The notes under the pieces: model-generated
Database searches by the model: none
The model's input: only the letters and a program-made list of their open reading frames with translations
What the model was told of the DNA's origin: nothing
Origin: Burkholderia latens
GTDB lineage: Bacteria; Pseudomonadota; Gammaproteobacteria; Burkholderiales; Burkholderiaceae
DNA length: 64,000 nt
Assembly: GCF_902499045.1 (NCBI RefSeq)
Contig: NZ_CABVPL010000034.1
Location: forward strand, 1-64,000
Direction of reading: 5' to 3'
Made by a program: the position numbers and the translations under genes
Shown here: one piece after another, positions 1 to 7,085 of the stretch
Layout: the number at the start of each line of letters is the position of its first letter
Numbering within the stretch: position 1 is the stretch's first letter

Positions 1-70
1 GTAGCTCAGTTGGTAGAGCGCAACCTTGCCAAGGTTGAGGTCGCGAGTTCGAGACTCGTCTCCCGCTCCA
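1..70 (+). tRNA. tRNA-Gly (GCC), 5' end cut by window edge
   Basis: The sequence matches the complete tRNA-Gly at 122-197 base for base from that gene's seventh nucleotide. Only the first six acceptor bases lie outside the window. The anticodon is GCC, in the loop TTGCCAA, and the encoded CCA end is at 68-70. Confidence 0.95.
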
Positions 71-121
71 GATTTTTCTGGCAGCGTGTTGAATGGCAAA
101 GCGCTGCAGGTGCAGGACAAT

Positions 122-197
122 GCGGGAGTAGCTCAGTTGGTAGAGCGCAACCTTGCCAAGGTTGAGGTCGCGAGTTCGAGACTCGTCTCCCGCTCCA
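122..197 (+). tRNA. tRNA-Gly (GCC)
   Basis: This is a 76-nt cloverleaf. The acceptor GCGGGAG pairs with CTCCCGC, the D-arm is of the type GCTCAGTTGGTAGAGC, the anticodon is GCC, and the T-arm contains GTTCGAGAC. CCA is encoded. It is a tandem duplicate of the gene at the window edge, 51 bp downstream of it, so the two are probably co-transcribed. Confidence 0.97.
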
Positions 198-204
198 GGT
201 CATG

Positions 205-230
205 GGGAAGCCACGCTTCCCTTTTTATTT
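205..230 (+). terminator. Terminator-like hairpin after the tRNA-Gly pair
   Basis: The 7-bp stem GGGAAGC/GCTTCCC has a 3-nt loop and is followed by CTTTTTATTT. This looks Rho-independent and would separate the glycine tRNAs from tRNA-Cys, which would then need its own promoter in 231-297. It could also be a processing hairpin. Confidence 0.5.
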
Positions 231-297
231 GATGGACGGATGGTCCTCGAATAAAGAATCTGTCGCTTGCCGCACGGCATCCGGACAGTCCGCTTTT

Positions 298-371
298 GGC
301 GCGATAGCAAAGCGGTTATGCAGCGGCCTGCAAAGCCGTTTAGGCCGGTTCGACTCCGGCTCGCGCCTCCA
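298..371 (+). tRNA. tRNA-Cys (GCA)
   Basis: This is a 74-nt cloverleaf. The acceptor GGCGCGA pairs with TCGCGCC, the anticodon GCA is in the loop CTGCAAA, the T-loop is GGTTCGACTCC, the discriminator is U, and CCA is encoded at 369-371. Its 3' end is a typical integration target, and a relic integrase gene follows within 170 bp. Confidence 0.96.
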
Positions 372-382
372 GGTAGGAAGAG

Positions 383-417
383 AAAAAGCCCTGAGAAATC
401 AGGGCTTTTTCTTTTTT
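383..417 (+). terminator. Rho-independent terminator after tRNA-Cys
   Basis: A perfect 12-bp stem, AAAAAGCCCTGA/TCAGGGCTTTTT, with a short loop is followed by CTTTTTT. It closes the tRNA transcript. Confidence 0.9.
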
Positions 418-538
418 CGGCCCCGCTTTCATCCTTGTAAGAAAGTCGCCTAGAGTGGTACAAAGTCGCCTCTAACCACTCTTGAAACACGCGTAACCAC
501 TCCTAAGTCGGCTCTTTGGCCGTATAGGCGAGTAGCGT

Positions 539-1019
539 ATGGCGACGAAGCGATTGCGACCCTCCGGAATGTGGAAATGCATCATCCGACGTTCGAAGTT
601 CCTCCCAAAGCCGCTTTCCCTGACGTTTCGATCCGAAGAAGAGGGCGATGCATATGTCGCGCAACTTGAGCAGCTGCTCGACGCTGGGATTGTGCCGGCC
701 GACGTAGTCGAGCAACGCAAGCAATCGCGACGACGCTCGATGCGGTTCGGGAGTATCTGCGTCGCGTTTCGGTGCCTGATTCCGACGCCCAGATCGTCAA
801 CACGTTGCTCTGCGGGCGTCTGCCATCGAAATCGCTCTCTACTGTCGACTACGATTGGGCGAAGCGATGGGTGACAGCGATGAAGCGCGAGCATTATGTG
901 TCACTGTCGACAATTCGCCACAATGTGGGCGCGCTCGCTCCCTGTTTCGATTGGCGGTGAAGTCTGGCACGGTTATCTATAGCCGGGACGTCGCAGCGCA
1001 GCCTGTTGGACTGTTCTAG
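539..1019 (+). pseudogene. Tyrosine recombinase/integrase relic
   Basis: The first frame from ATG 539 gives an integrase-like N terminus (KPLSLTFRSEEEGDAYVAQL). A shift near 720 moves reading to a second frame that continues with a core-binding-like stretch up to KREHYVSLSTIRHNVGAL. A one-base loss near 952-955 then puts the stop TGA at 958. The third frame continues DWAVKSG and runs into an unrelated-looking tail ending at TAG 1017. The catalytic domain (Arg, HxxR, Tyr) is absent. The position beside tRNA-Cys fits an old island integrase that can no longer act. The family call is by similarity in style, not by search. Confidence 0.65.
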
Positions 1020-1027
1020 CGATTGCC
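975..1027 (+). repeat. Left copy of a direct repeat flanking the T6SS cassette
   Basis: The reading frame encodes IYSRDVAAQPVGLF and a stop at 1017-1019. The same tail (IIFSLDDAAQPVGLF, stop) is encoded in the same orientation at 3963-4009. DNA similarity continues a few bases past both stops, to about 1027 and 4018. The two copies probably derive from the 3' end of one gene that I cannot name. Confidence 0.65.
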
Positions 1028-1055
1028 GCTGACGCAGCCCACGGCGCCAGCTTGG

Positions 1056-1778
1056 TCAGATATCCGCGTATCGTGGCAACAGGTCTTCATCGACGAGGCG
1101 GATCTCGATCCTATTCGCTGCTTCGACGTGCTCGCGATTGTCGATCGAGAACGGCGCGTCCGTAACGCTGACGATGATCGTGCCGGTTTGCTTGCCGTCT
1201 GCGGGAACGGGAATCAACGCGCGGGCCTCGGGCACCTGTTGTTGCGTGATGACTTCCGGTAGGTACAGCATCCAACCGACGCCGGGCTTGTCATTGAAGA
1301 CTTGCTTGTCGAAGTATCCGTTAGGAGCCGCTTCGATCGTATCCGGTCCAAATGTAGTGACGATTCCCTCGATAATCTTCGCGAAATTCTGGAAGGTTGG
1401 AAAGCAAGCGGGATTACCAACTCGCATCGCGAAGCGATCTGGGAGGATTTTTGCGTCCGTCACGTGGCAGGACATCGACGCACCCTCGTTAGGCTGGGTC
1501 GTGCCGTTCCAGATGGAGGCATTGGAGATCCCACGCTTGCGCCCGCTTGCTTCTTCCGTCAAGACTGCAATCGCCGCCGTCGTTGGAGAGCCATCCGACT
1601 CGAACGCCGGATACAGAGTTGCCTCCTCAAGTGAATTGCCCTTGAGTCGCCAGTTTGTGAATTCCATTGCCGGACTCGCAGGCATCAGCGTCGCAACGAT
1701 CTTGGATTCGCGCGTCAACATTTCGCGGAAATCGCTCGATGCGAGAGTAGGGTCGCGAAACAATGCGGTAATGTTCAT
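1056..1778 (-). CDS. Imm52-like immunity protein for the adjacent toxin
   Basis: This 240-residue soluble protein has no signal peptide or membrane segment. Its size and its place directly after a Tox-REase-5-type toxin gene (6-bp gap) match the Imm52 immunity family, which neutralises that nuclease family in the cytoplasm. The start ATG follows the toxin stop closely, so the two are probably translated from one mRNA. It is the last gene of the cassette and ends about 35 bp from the integrase relic. The family name rests on context and general resemblance; the immunity role is inference. Confidence 0.7.
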   Translation of the reverse strand: MNITALFRDPTLASSDFREMLTRESKIVATLMPASPAMEFTNWRLKGNSLEEATLYPAFESDGSPTTAAIAVLTEEASGRKRGISNASIWNGTTQPNEGASMSCHVTDAKILPDRFAMRVGNPACFPTFQNFAKIIEGIVTTFGPDTIEAAPNGYFDKQVFNDKPGVGWMLYLPEVITQQQVPEARALIPVPADGKQTGTIIVSVTDAPFSIDNREHVEAANRIEIRLVDEDLLPRYADI

Positions 1779-1784
1779 GGTCGG

Positions 1785-2387
1785 TTATGGTTGGTAGATC
1801 GCGAGTACGCCAAAGGCTGCAGCGATCGGTGCCATTCGCCGCTGCGTAAGCGGTGTCTGAAAATACCACGTCAACGCGGCAGGCGGATTTGCCCGAACGT
1901 GCATCGCCTGCTCAGTGAGTTGCTGTTCCATTTTGTCGAACCCGCCAAAAAAGTCCTCTGCGCCGGGGATCGAGCCGTCAAGAAACTGATCGTAGTTTCC
2001 CTTCGCCTCTTGCAGCATGCACGCGCTCGGTTGAAACCCATCGAAGGTTGTGCCTTCCCACAGCCATTCTTCACTCCAGCGACAGGTCTCGGTATCGAAT
2101 GCGAAACCGGTAATGCGAGCCTGATAGCGATAAGCGTTCCAGTTCACACCGTGATTGCGTCGAACCTTGGTGCCAAGTTCCGGTGGACACTTCTTGCAGC
2201 TCTCGCCCGTGCGCGGAATCGCGCGGACATCCGGTTTTGCCTTGCTTTCGTCCTTTGCGGTATCACCCGACAGACTCCCCGTTCCCGCTACTGCCGCCCC
2301 GCCCAATAAGGCTACGCCAGCGCGCGCCAATAGCGGTCCAAGCTCCACTGCCGCCGCTTCGATCACCGGTACTACCAATCCCGCCAT
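1785..2387 (-). CDS. T6SS effector with Tox-REase-5-like nuclease domain
   Basis: The 200-residue protein has a hydrophobic, Ala/Gly-rich N terminus (about 1-45) of the kind seen in T6SS cargo. Next comes a CKKCPPE motif (about 68-74), then a nuclease-like core with conserved Trp/Tyr, FDGFQPS and a catalytic-type ExK in MLQEAKGNYDQFL. This layout fits the Tox-REase-5 restriction-endonuclease-fold family, expected to cut nucleic acid in the target cell. ATG 2387 is chosen because GGGGAG precedes it by about 7 nt. The upstream gene's frame runs 125 nt into it. Neighbours (PAAR, DUF4123, Imm52-like) support delivery by a T6SS encoded elsewhere. Confidence 0.8.
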   Translation of the reverse strand: MAGLVVPVIEAAAVELGPLLARAGVALLGGAAVAGTGSLSGDTAKDESKAKPDVRAIPRTGESCKKCPPELGTKVRRNHGVNWNAYRYQARITGFAFDTETCRWSEEWLWEGTTFDGFQPSACMLQEAKGNYDQFLDGSIPGAEDFFGGFDKMEQQLTEQAMHVRANPPAALTWYFQTPLTQRRMAPIAAAFGVLAIYQP

Positions 2388-2742
2388 TTCGAGACTCCCC
2401 GTTTTGTTGCTGATGTTCGATGCGCCACTTGATGACGCGAAGGTAATCGTGAAAGCGTTCGTCGGCCGAGCGTCCGGGGCGCGTTATCCATGCACGCGTC
2501 GCAGGTTTCTCGTAAAACTTCGGGGCGTATGCCTCGATTCGGAGGAACGCTGCGACATTCTCGTCGGACTGAATGCCGAGTTGGCGAGCCGCGACGTATG
2601 CGTTCCAGAGGCGCGTAGGCAACGTACTGTCGTCGGCCAGCTTTGGATCCGCTTTGACGAGATCTAACCGCGTCCGCTCGACATATCGGCGCGCATCGAT
2701 CTCGGCAAGGCCGACGACCTGTTCGGCTGTCAGTTCAAGCAT
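2263..2742 (-). CDS. Conserved T6SS-cassette protein of unknown function
   Basis: The 159-residue soluble protein begins MLELTAEQVVGLAEIDARRY and is charged and helical to about residue 110. The C-terminal 40 residues become Gly/Ser-rich and are read across the first 125 nt of the toxin gene in another frame, so they may be an extension gained by loss of an earlier stop. The start overlaps the end of the DUF4123 gene by 8 nt, which implies coupled translation. Similar small proteins accompany DUF4123 genes in Burkholderia T6SS cargo operons; I know no assigned function. Confidence 0.65.
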   Translation of the reverse strand: MLELTAEQVVGLAEIDARRYVERTRLDLVKADPKLADDSTLPTRLWNAYVAARQLGIQSDENVAAFLRIEAYAPKFYEKPATRAWITRPGRSADERFHDYLRVIKWRIEHQQQNGESRNGGIGSTGDRSGGSGAWTAIGARWRSLIGRGGSSGNGESVG

Positions 2743-3238
2743 GCGGGTGCACTCCCTTCAATTTCCCGTTCACCTCCACGAGCCAGTTAAATGTCGGGAC
2801 GAAGAACTGCATGCGCTGTGTGAGTTCCATCAACGATGCCATGTCGGCCATGATGCGGGCGTCGTAGAACCGGAGGAGGGCGATGCGCCCGTCCGGCAGG
2901 CGCACGTCGAGGCGGCGGCGCAGCTCGTGCGCGAGCGATTCGATCGGATACGCGCTGATGAGCCACGACACGCCCGTCGAGCCGCCGGCCATCGCCGAAA
3001 GTGTGTGTCGAACACCAGCGGACGTCCGTTCCCAATCGAGCAGCCACGGTCCGGCGTCGGCGAGTGATGCGTCTGGTGTGCCGTCGAACAGGGCGATGGC
3101 CGCTTGCGATCGCTGCGGCGAAGATCCTGCGCCTGAGTCAGCGAACAACAGACCGTCGACCAGCGCGTACAGATGCACCTGCATCGCCAGCTGCTGTTGG
3201 CGTTTGACGAAGAATGCTTCGATCGAGACGGCGGTCAT
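2735..3238 (-). CDS. DUF4123 T6SS effector chaperone (Tap/TEC family)
   Basis: The 167-residue protein fits the DUF4123 adaptor family. An N-terminal strand-helix part (MQVHLYALVDGLLF) is followed by a central GPWLLDW and the family-typical LLRFYDARIM near residue 120. Members load an effector onto its VgrG or PAAR carrier and are not themselves secreted. The gene lies 4 bp after the PAAR gene and 8 bp into the next gene, so the product most likely escorts the Tox-REase-5-like toxin to the PAAR protein. Confidence 0.85.
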   Translation of the reverse strand: MTAVSIEAFFVKRQQQLAMQVHLYALVDGLLFADSGAGSSPQRSQAAIALFDGTPDASLADAGPWLLDWERTSAGVRHTLSAMAGGSTGVSWLISAYPIESLAHELRRRLDVRLPDGRIALLRFYDARIMADMASLMELTQRMQFFVPTFNWLVEVNGKLKGVHPHA

Positions 3239-3242
3239 GGGC

Positions 3243-3650
3243 TTAACCGCGCGCGATCATCGTCGCCGCGTTCTCGGCGGCGGACTTAAGGCATTCGAGG
3301 CAGAGCGTCGGAGAAGGCGCCAACGCTGTAGCCGCGGCGGCCACTGCGCCGCCGGTCGTGGCTTCGCCGGCTCCGACGTCATCAAGTGTCGCGGAAGACT
3401 GCGACGCAATCAGCGTCGCGCCGCACGCGGTCTTCATGCCCTCGATGGCCGTTTCCCGGCCCGCGATTTGGTGCGAGTAGCGTCGCCCGGTGGCGGGCAG
3501 GATTGGGAAGACGCCTTTGCACTGCGGGCAAAGTACCTTGTGCCCGACGCCGGCAATGGGTTTCCCGTCAATAGTTGCGGTCGCGGTGCCCTCCAGCACG
3601 CGCCCGCCGTGCGTCGTCGTGTCGCCGACGCAGATCATGGATCGGGCCAT
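3243..3650 (-). CDS. PAAR-domain T6SS spike-tip protein
   Basis: The 135-residue protein has a PAAR domain over about residues 1-85 (MICVGDTTTHGGRVLEG, CPQCKG, TACGATLIASQ), including the Cys residues common in these metal-bound cones. An Ala-rich tail with a second Cys pair (CLECLKSAA) may contact cargo. PAAR proteins cap the VgrG spike. It is the first gene of the five-gene minus-strand cassette. No vgrG precedes it; upstream there is only relic DNA, so it must use a VgrG encoded elsewhere. Confidence 0.88.
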   Translation of the reverse strand: MARSMICVGDTTTHGGRVLEGTATATIDGKPIAGVGHKVLCPQCKGVFPILPATGRRYSHQIAGRETAIEGMKTACGATLIASQSSATLDDVGAGEATTGGAVAAAATALAPSPTLCLECLKSAAENAATMIARG

Positions 3651-4106
3651 GGGTTCTCTCGTAGGTGTGGTTTTCGTATGACGTATGAATTTACCACTTC
3701 CAAGAGAGCGGCCGACCGCAGCTGGCCGTGCGGTCCTTCAAATTGTGTCAACCGGGCTAAAGCATGGTCGCACGCTGCTTCACGTCCCTCAGCAGGTGCC
3801 GCAGGCGTTGCAGCGAGCCTTGAACGCCGACCGACATCCCGCCATGTCCCGCATGCACAAGCCCGACGATGAGAAACGATGCGTTGTGATCTTCCGTCCG
3901 GGACCGTTCAGTCCGCCGAAAACTCGCTTACATCATGGCACTGTTTACTGGGGGCCGCTCAATCATCTTCAGTTTGGATGATGCGGCCCAGCCGGTTGGA
4001 TTGTTCTAACCGATGATGCCGATGCGTGCAATCGCGCCGGCATCATACCCACGGATAGGCGAAGGCGGGATAGGAGGCGCTTAAGCAGACGACCATGTCA
4101 GGAACG
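3651..4106 (-). other. Non-coding and relic DNA upstream of the PAAR gene
   Basis: No intact gene is supported here. The PAAR promoter must lie in the first part, but no clear -35/-10 pair was identified. The stretch 3734-3900 is open on the plus strand without a recognisable product. The end holds the right copy of the flanking repeat and, from 4010, short degenerate sequence before the stop of the exported protein gene. Confidence 0.5.
3934..4009 (+). pseudogene. 3'-end gene relic, right copy of the flanking repeat
   Basis: From an ATG at 3934 the frame reads MALFTGGRSIIFSLDDAAQPVGLF and a stop at 4007-4009. The last 14 residues nearly match the tail at 975-1019. It is too short to be a gene and is read as the 3' end of a lost one. 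Confidence 0.5.
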
Positions 4107-4610
4107 CTACTTAACGTCGCGGACAGCAAAATATAGTTTTTTTGTTTTTGAATTCAAGAGATACCCGCCGTGTACACTTTGAAACGAGCCACTCTGCCCG
4201 AGCCCATCAAAATTAAAGCTAACGCAGACATATCGCTGGCGGCCGTCTTTTGCAATGCTCCATTGTGCCAGTGTTGGGTTAAATGAAGCAGGTTTAATTT
4301 CACCGTTATTCCCAACGGATATGGATCTGGAAAATGGGTAAATATTCCCGGAATAAATCAATGCTTGATCGGATTTTCCGTCGGCGTATCCAATATCGAT
4401 ATCTTTGTATTTGAATAGGTATCTGGCGTTGAATCCGTCTGCGTAATCATCCTGTTGTAGAACCTCATCCACATCGATGTTTTGGATGGCGACGGAGGAT
4501 GCAGCAGACTGCGCGAGAAGGCAGCTTTTAACCACGCTTTCGCTCGGAGGGGCGGCCCATCCGATACTGGCGATGACCATGATCAATGCAGCGAAAATAC
4601 TCATCTTCAT
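4107..4610 (-). CDS. Exported protein, probable periplasmic immunity protein of a lost T6SS effector
   Basis: The 167-residue protein has a signal peptide (MKMSIFAALIMVIASIGWAAP, cleavage near 19-20) and no other membrane segment, so it should act in the periplasm. The family is not recognised. Its ATG shares an ATGA overlap with the stop of the collapsed effector gene upstream, the usual arrangement of an effector-immunity pair. A periplasmic location would fit protection against a cell-wall-attacking effector. The DNA is clearly less GC-rich than the flanking chromosome, a sign of transfer. Confidence 0.7.
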   Translation of the reverse strand: MKMSIFAALIMVIASIGWAAPPSESVVKSCLLAQSAASSVAIQNIDVDEVLQQDDYADGFNARYLFKYKDIDIGYADGKSDQALIYSGNIYPFSRSISVGNNGEIKPASFNPTLAQWSIAKDGRQRYVCVSFNFDGLGQSGSFQSVHGGYLLNSKTKKLYFAVRDVK

Positions 4611-4902
4611 CGGTATTCGCTCCGGCGCGTAACGTCTAGATACTGCTGATTGTATTTACAAAAAATTGGGCCGCCAATACATGCGGTTGAATCGTAAACG
4701 TGATCGTGCCGTCCTATTTCCACCTTTTCGGTCTCCACTTTTTTAGTCTTTTTGTCTTTCTTCTCTGCAAAGATGCTTCTCCGTAAGCCATCGCTGCAAG
4801 TTGCTTTGTCTGGGCATCGATAGGCGGTGCGGCCGCTGGAGCACTGGCAGGCGCTGCAGGACTGGCTGGCTGCTGTGTGCTAGAGGGATTTGAGTTGCTC
4901 AT
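4607..4902 (-). pseudogene. Collapsed T6SS effector gene, core lost
   Basis: From ATG 4902 the frame gives MSNSNPSSTQQPASP, a Pro/Ala linker, then QTKQLAAMAYGEAS near residue 40, resembling the start of T6SS peptidoglycan-hydrolase-type effectors. Around 4775 the homologous reading switches frame: SIFAEKKDKK, then EKVEIGRHDHVYDSTACIGG, ending TRRSEYR at a TGA that overlaps the next gene's ATG. As read from the start codon, translation instead ends at a TAG at 4714 (62 residues). Both termini survive while the catalytic middle is missing, so a deletion with frameshift is inferred. The effector family name is tentative. Confidence 0.6.
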
Positions 4903-4985
4903 GCGCTTTTCCCTGCTGAATCTCCTGCAATCCACGTGACTAGTTTCAGGGAAGATTGCCCTGAAACGCTCGCCGTTTCTCCGGA

Positions 4986-5587
4986 GGGGCTCGGCAGCGA
5001 TTGGGTGATGCGCCCATGGTGTGGTTGTTCGAGCGAACCGTGCAAGCCTGGTGCCAGCAAGACGCGGCACGCCACGCCTTCAACGGGTTGAGCTTGTGGG
5101 CTATAGATGGCATCACGCTACGCACGCCAGACAGTCCGGCGAATCGTGAACACTTCGGCGCTCAGGGCTATGCCAGCGGCAAGGTGGCGAGCTATCCGCA
5201 GGTGCGAGCTGCGACCCTGACCTCGCTTCCAACGCACCTCGTTGCAAACATTGCGTTTGATCGCTACGAAACGAATGAGATGCTGTATGCCAAGCAATTG
5301 CTGGAACGGTGGATGGCTCGCTCGATTCGTGTGCTTGATGCGGCAGGCTGTGAGCGGGTGCTGCTGACTTCGCTGACCGATCGACGTCGTTTCAAGGCGG
5401 CGGATTTGAGATGATGTGGGCCGGGCGTACGCCAGCAGTGGCGGAGTTTCCCGCCGTTCTGACACGACTACGTGAGCACATCAAACTGCTCATCAACGTA
5501 AAACGGCCCTATCGCAAATGCGATCGGGCCGTCAAATCCCGGTCGGCTCGTTATGCCGTTCGATATCTACGGAAAGACCTTAACTGA
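4986..5587 (+). pseudogene. IS4-family transposase relic
   Basis: The frame from about 4986 reads RQRLGDAPMVWLFERT, then LWAIDGITLRTPDSPANREHFGAQ, a sequence typical of the IS4 DDE transposase with the motif Asp in WAIDG. After RMMARSIRVLD-like internal loss it reaches VLLTSLTDRRRFKAADLR and a stop at 5412. Another frame carries the usual C-terminal end (LREHIKLLINVKRPYRKCD to RYLRKDLN, stop at 5585-5587). The N terminus and the middle with the remaining catalytic residues are missing, and no terminal inverted repeats were seen. It is dead and marks the right side of the island. Confidence 0.7.
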
Positions 5588-5693
5588 ACGGCATTCCTGC
5601 GACTGCGGGGCTTTTCTTTTTGCGCGCGCGGATCCCGGCTCGTCTCGCTCATCATCGTGGGCCTCGTCGCGGCGCGCAGGACGCCAAGCGGCC

Positions 5694-5714
5694 GGGTGGC
5701 CATTTACGCCACCC
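5694..5714 (-). terminator. Hairpin downstream of the acetyltransferase gene
   Basis: GGGTGGC/GCCACCC with a 7-nt loop lies 24 bp beyond the stop of the minus-strand acetyltransferase gene. No T-run is visible, so terminator function is uncertain. Confidence 0.35.
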
Positions 5715-5737
5715 GCATCATCCTCTGCGATACCCGA

Positions 5738-6286
5738 TCACCCATCCACCGGCTGCGCCGGCGTATCGAGCGTGAGTTGATAGAACGCCGCATCGAGCCA
5801 GCGCCCGAATTTGAAGCCCGCTTCGGTGATCGTGCCCGAGTGCACGAAGCCGAGCCGCGTATGCAGCGCGACGCTGCCGCCGTTCGCCGCGTCGATGCAG
5901 CCGACCAGCACGTGCACCTGCGCTTCGCGCGCCCGCCGGATCAGCTCGCGCAGCAGCAGTTCGCCAAGCCCGCGGCCGCGATGGTCGCGATGCACGTACA
6001 CGCTGTGTTCGGCCGTGTACTTGAACGCCGGGAACGCGCGGAACGTACCCCAGCTCGCGAAGCCGACCAGCGTGCCTGCTTCGTCCACCGCGCCGACGAC
6101 CGGAAAGCCGCCCGCGCGCTTCGTCGCGAACCACGTGACCATCGCCTCCGGCGGACGCGGCCGGTAATCGTAAAGCGCGGTCGAGTTCACGATCGCATCG
6201 TTCAGGATCTCGAGGATGGCCGCGGCGTGCTCGGCCTCGCTGCAATCGATCAGGCGCACGTCGTTGCGCGGTGTCGGGGAATTCAT
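5738..6286 (-). CDS. GNAT acetyltransferase, phosphinothricin/methionine-sulfoximine type
   Basis: The 182-residue enzyme is of the Pat/MnaT-like GNAT subgroup. It has the early motif EILNDAIVNSTALYDYRPR, a FASWGTFRAFPAFKYTAEHSVYV core and the acetyl-CoA loop RDHRGRGLGELLL (about 105-117). Members N-acetylate small amino-acid analogues such as phosphinothricin or methionine sulfoximine in the cytoplasm. ATG 6286 overlaps the stop of the upstream XRE/cupin gene by 4 nt (ATGA), so the two form one transcript and the regulator probably controls it. The exact substrate is not visible from sequence. Confidence 0.85.
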   Translation of the reverse strand: MNSPTPRNDVRLIDCSEAEHAAAILEILNDAIVNSTALYDYRPRPPEAMVTWFATKRAGGFPVVGAVDEAGTLVGFASWGTFRAFPAFKYTAEHSVYVHRDHRGRGLGELLLRELIRRAREAQVHVLVGCIDAANGGSVALHTRLGFVHSGTITEAGFKFGRWLDAAFYQLTLDTPAQPVDG

Positions 6287-6942
6287 AGGGGCTCCTGCGG
6301 CGGCCGGCTTTGAACGGACGACATGCTGCGTGCGCCGACGGCGGCCGATGCGTCGCAGATCGCGACGACATAGCGCGCGGCGTGCGACGACGGGTTGCTG
6401 AAAATCAACGGCTGATCGAGCCGCATGGCCAGACAGTCGCCTTGGTGAAGTTCGTGACGCTGATCGCCCAACGTGACGTCGACGCGGCCGCGGACGACCC
6501 ACACCTGTTGATGCAACGCGCGCTCGCGCCCGCCGGAGTCGTACGCGACGCGCGCGCCGGACGGGAAATCCACTTCGACGAGCTGGATCGGCGACGGCCA
6601 GCCGGGCGGCGACAGGTTGCGGCGCACGTAACCGGAAGCCGGGTCGCGCCATTCCGTCTGCTGCGCGCGTCGCACGAGCGGTTGCGCGGGCGTGTCGTCG
6701 CGATCGCCGCCGAACAGCCCGGCCAGCGACACGCCGAGGCCCGCCGCGAGCTTGTCGAGCACGACGGCCGTCGGGCTCGCCGACGCGCGTTCGATGAGCG
6801 AGATCATCGAACGGCTGACGCCGGAACGCGCGGCGAGCGCATCGAGCGTGTAGCCTCGTAGCGTGCGCAGCTCGCGCACGCGCCGCGCGATGCGGTCGTT
6901 GATGCCGGTGTCGTCGGCGGGCGTGCCGGTGAATTCTTGCAT
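6283..6942 (-). CDS. XRE-family regulator with C-terminal cupin domain
   Basis: The protein (about 219 residues from ATG 6942) has an HTH at about 20-70 (YTLDALAARSGVSRSMISLIE) and a cupin sensor from about 120 (LHQQVWVVRGRVDVTLGD, HELHQGDCLAM). This two-domain type usually represses a small-molecule metabolism gene, and here it heads the transcript with the acetyltransferase. An in-frame ATG 39 nt upstream is possible, but MQEFTGTPADDTG is the more typical start. The ligand is unknown. Confidence 0.85.
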   Translation of the reverse strand: MQEFTGTPADDTGINDRIARRVRELRTLRGYTLDALAARSGVSRSMISLIERASASPTAVVLDKLAAGLGVSLAGLFGGDRDDTPAQPLVRRAQQTEWRDPASGYVRRNLSPPGWPSPIQLVEVDFPSGARVAYDSGGRERALHQQVWVVRGRVDVTLGDQRHELHQGDCLAMRLDQPLIFSNPSSHAARYVVAICDASAAVGARSMSSVQSRPPQEPL

Positions 6943-7085
6943 GATGGATGAATTTTCCAGCGAACTGGAATCGAAAGTCAACGGATCTTGTAGCCGCCCG
7001 ATGCGCCGCCAACGATCACCGCTTGCCCACCCGCCGATGCGCGCGTAATATACAAAACGACTACACTTCGTTTAATTAGAGACAT

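Noticed and set aside
3685-3981. A 98-codon plus-strand frame upstream of the PAAR gene
   Set aside because: No family, no ribosome site, and it overlaps the relic tail in another frame.
5600-5737. A possible second copy of the tRNA-Cys 3' end (attR) near CCCGGCTCGTCTCGCT
   Set aside because: Only scattered bases match the tRNA end; too weak to call.
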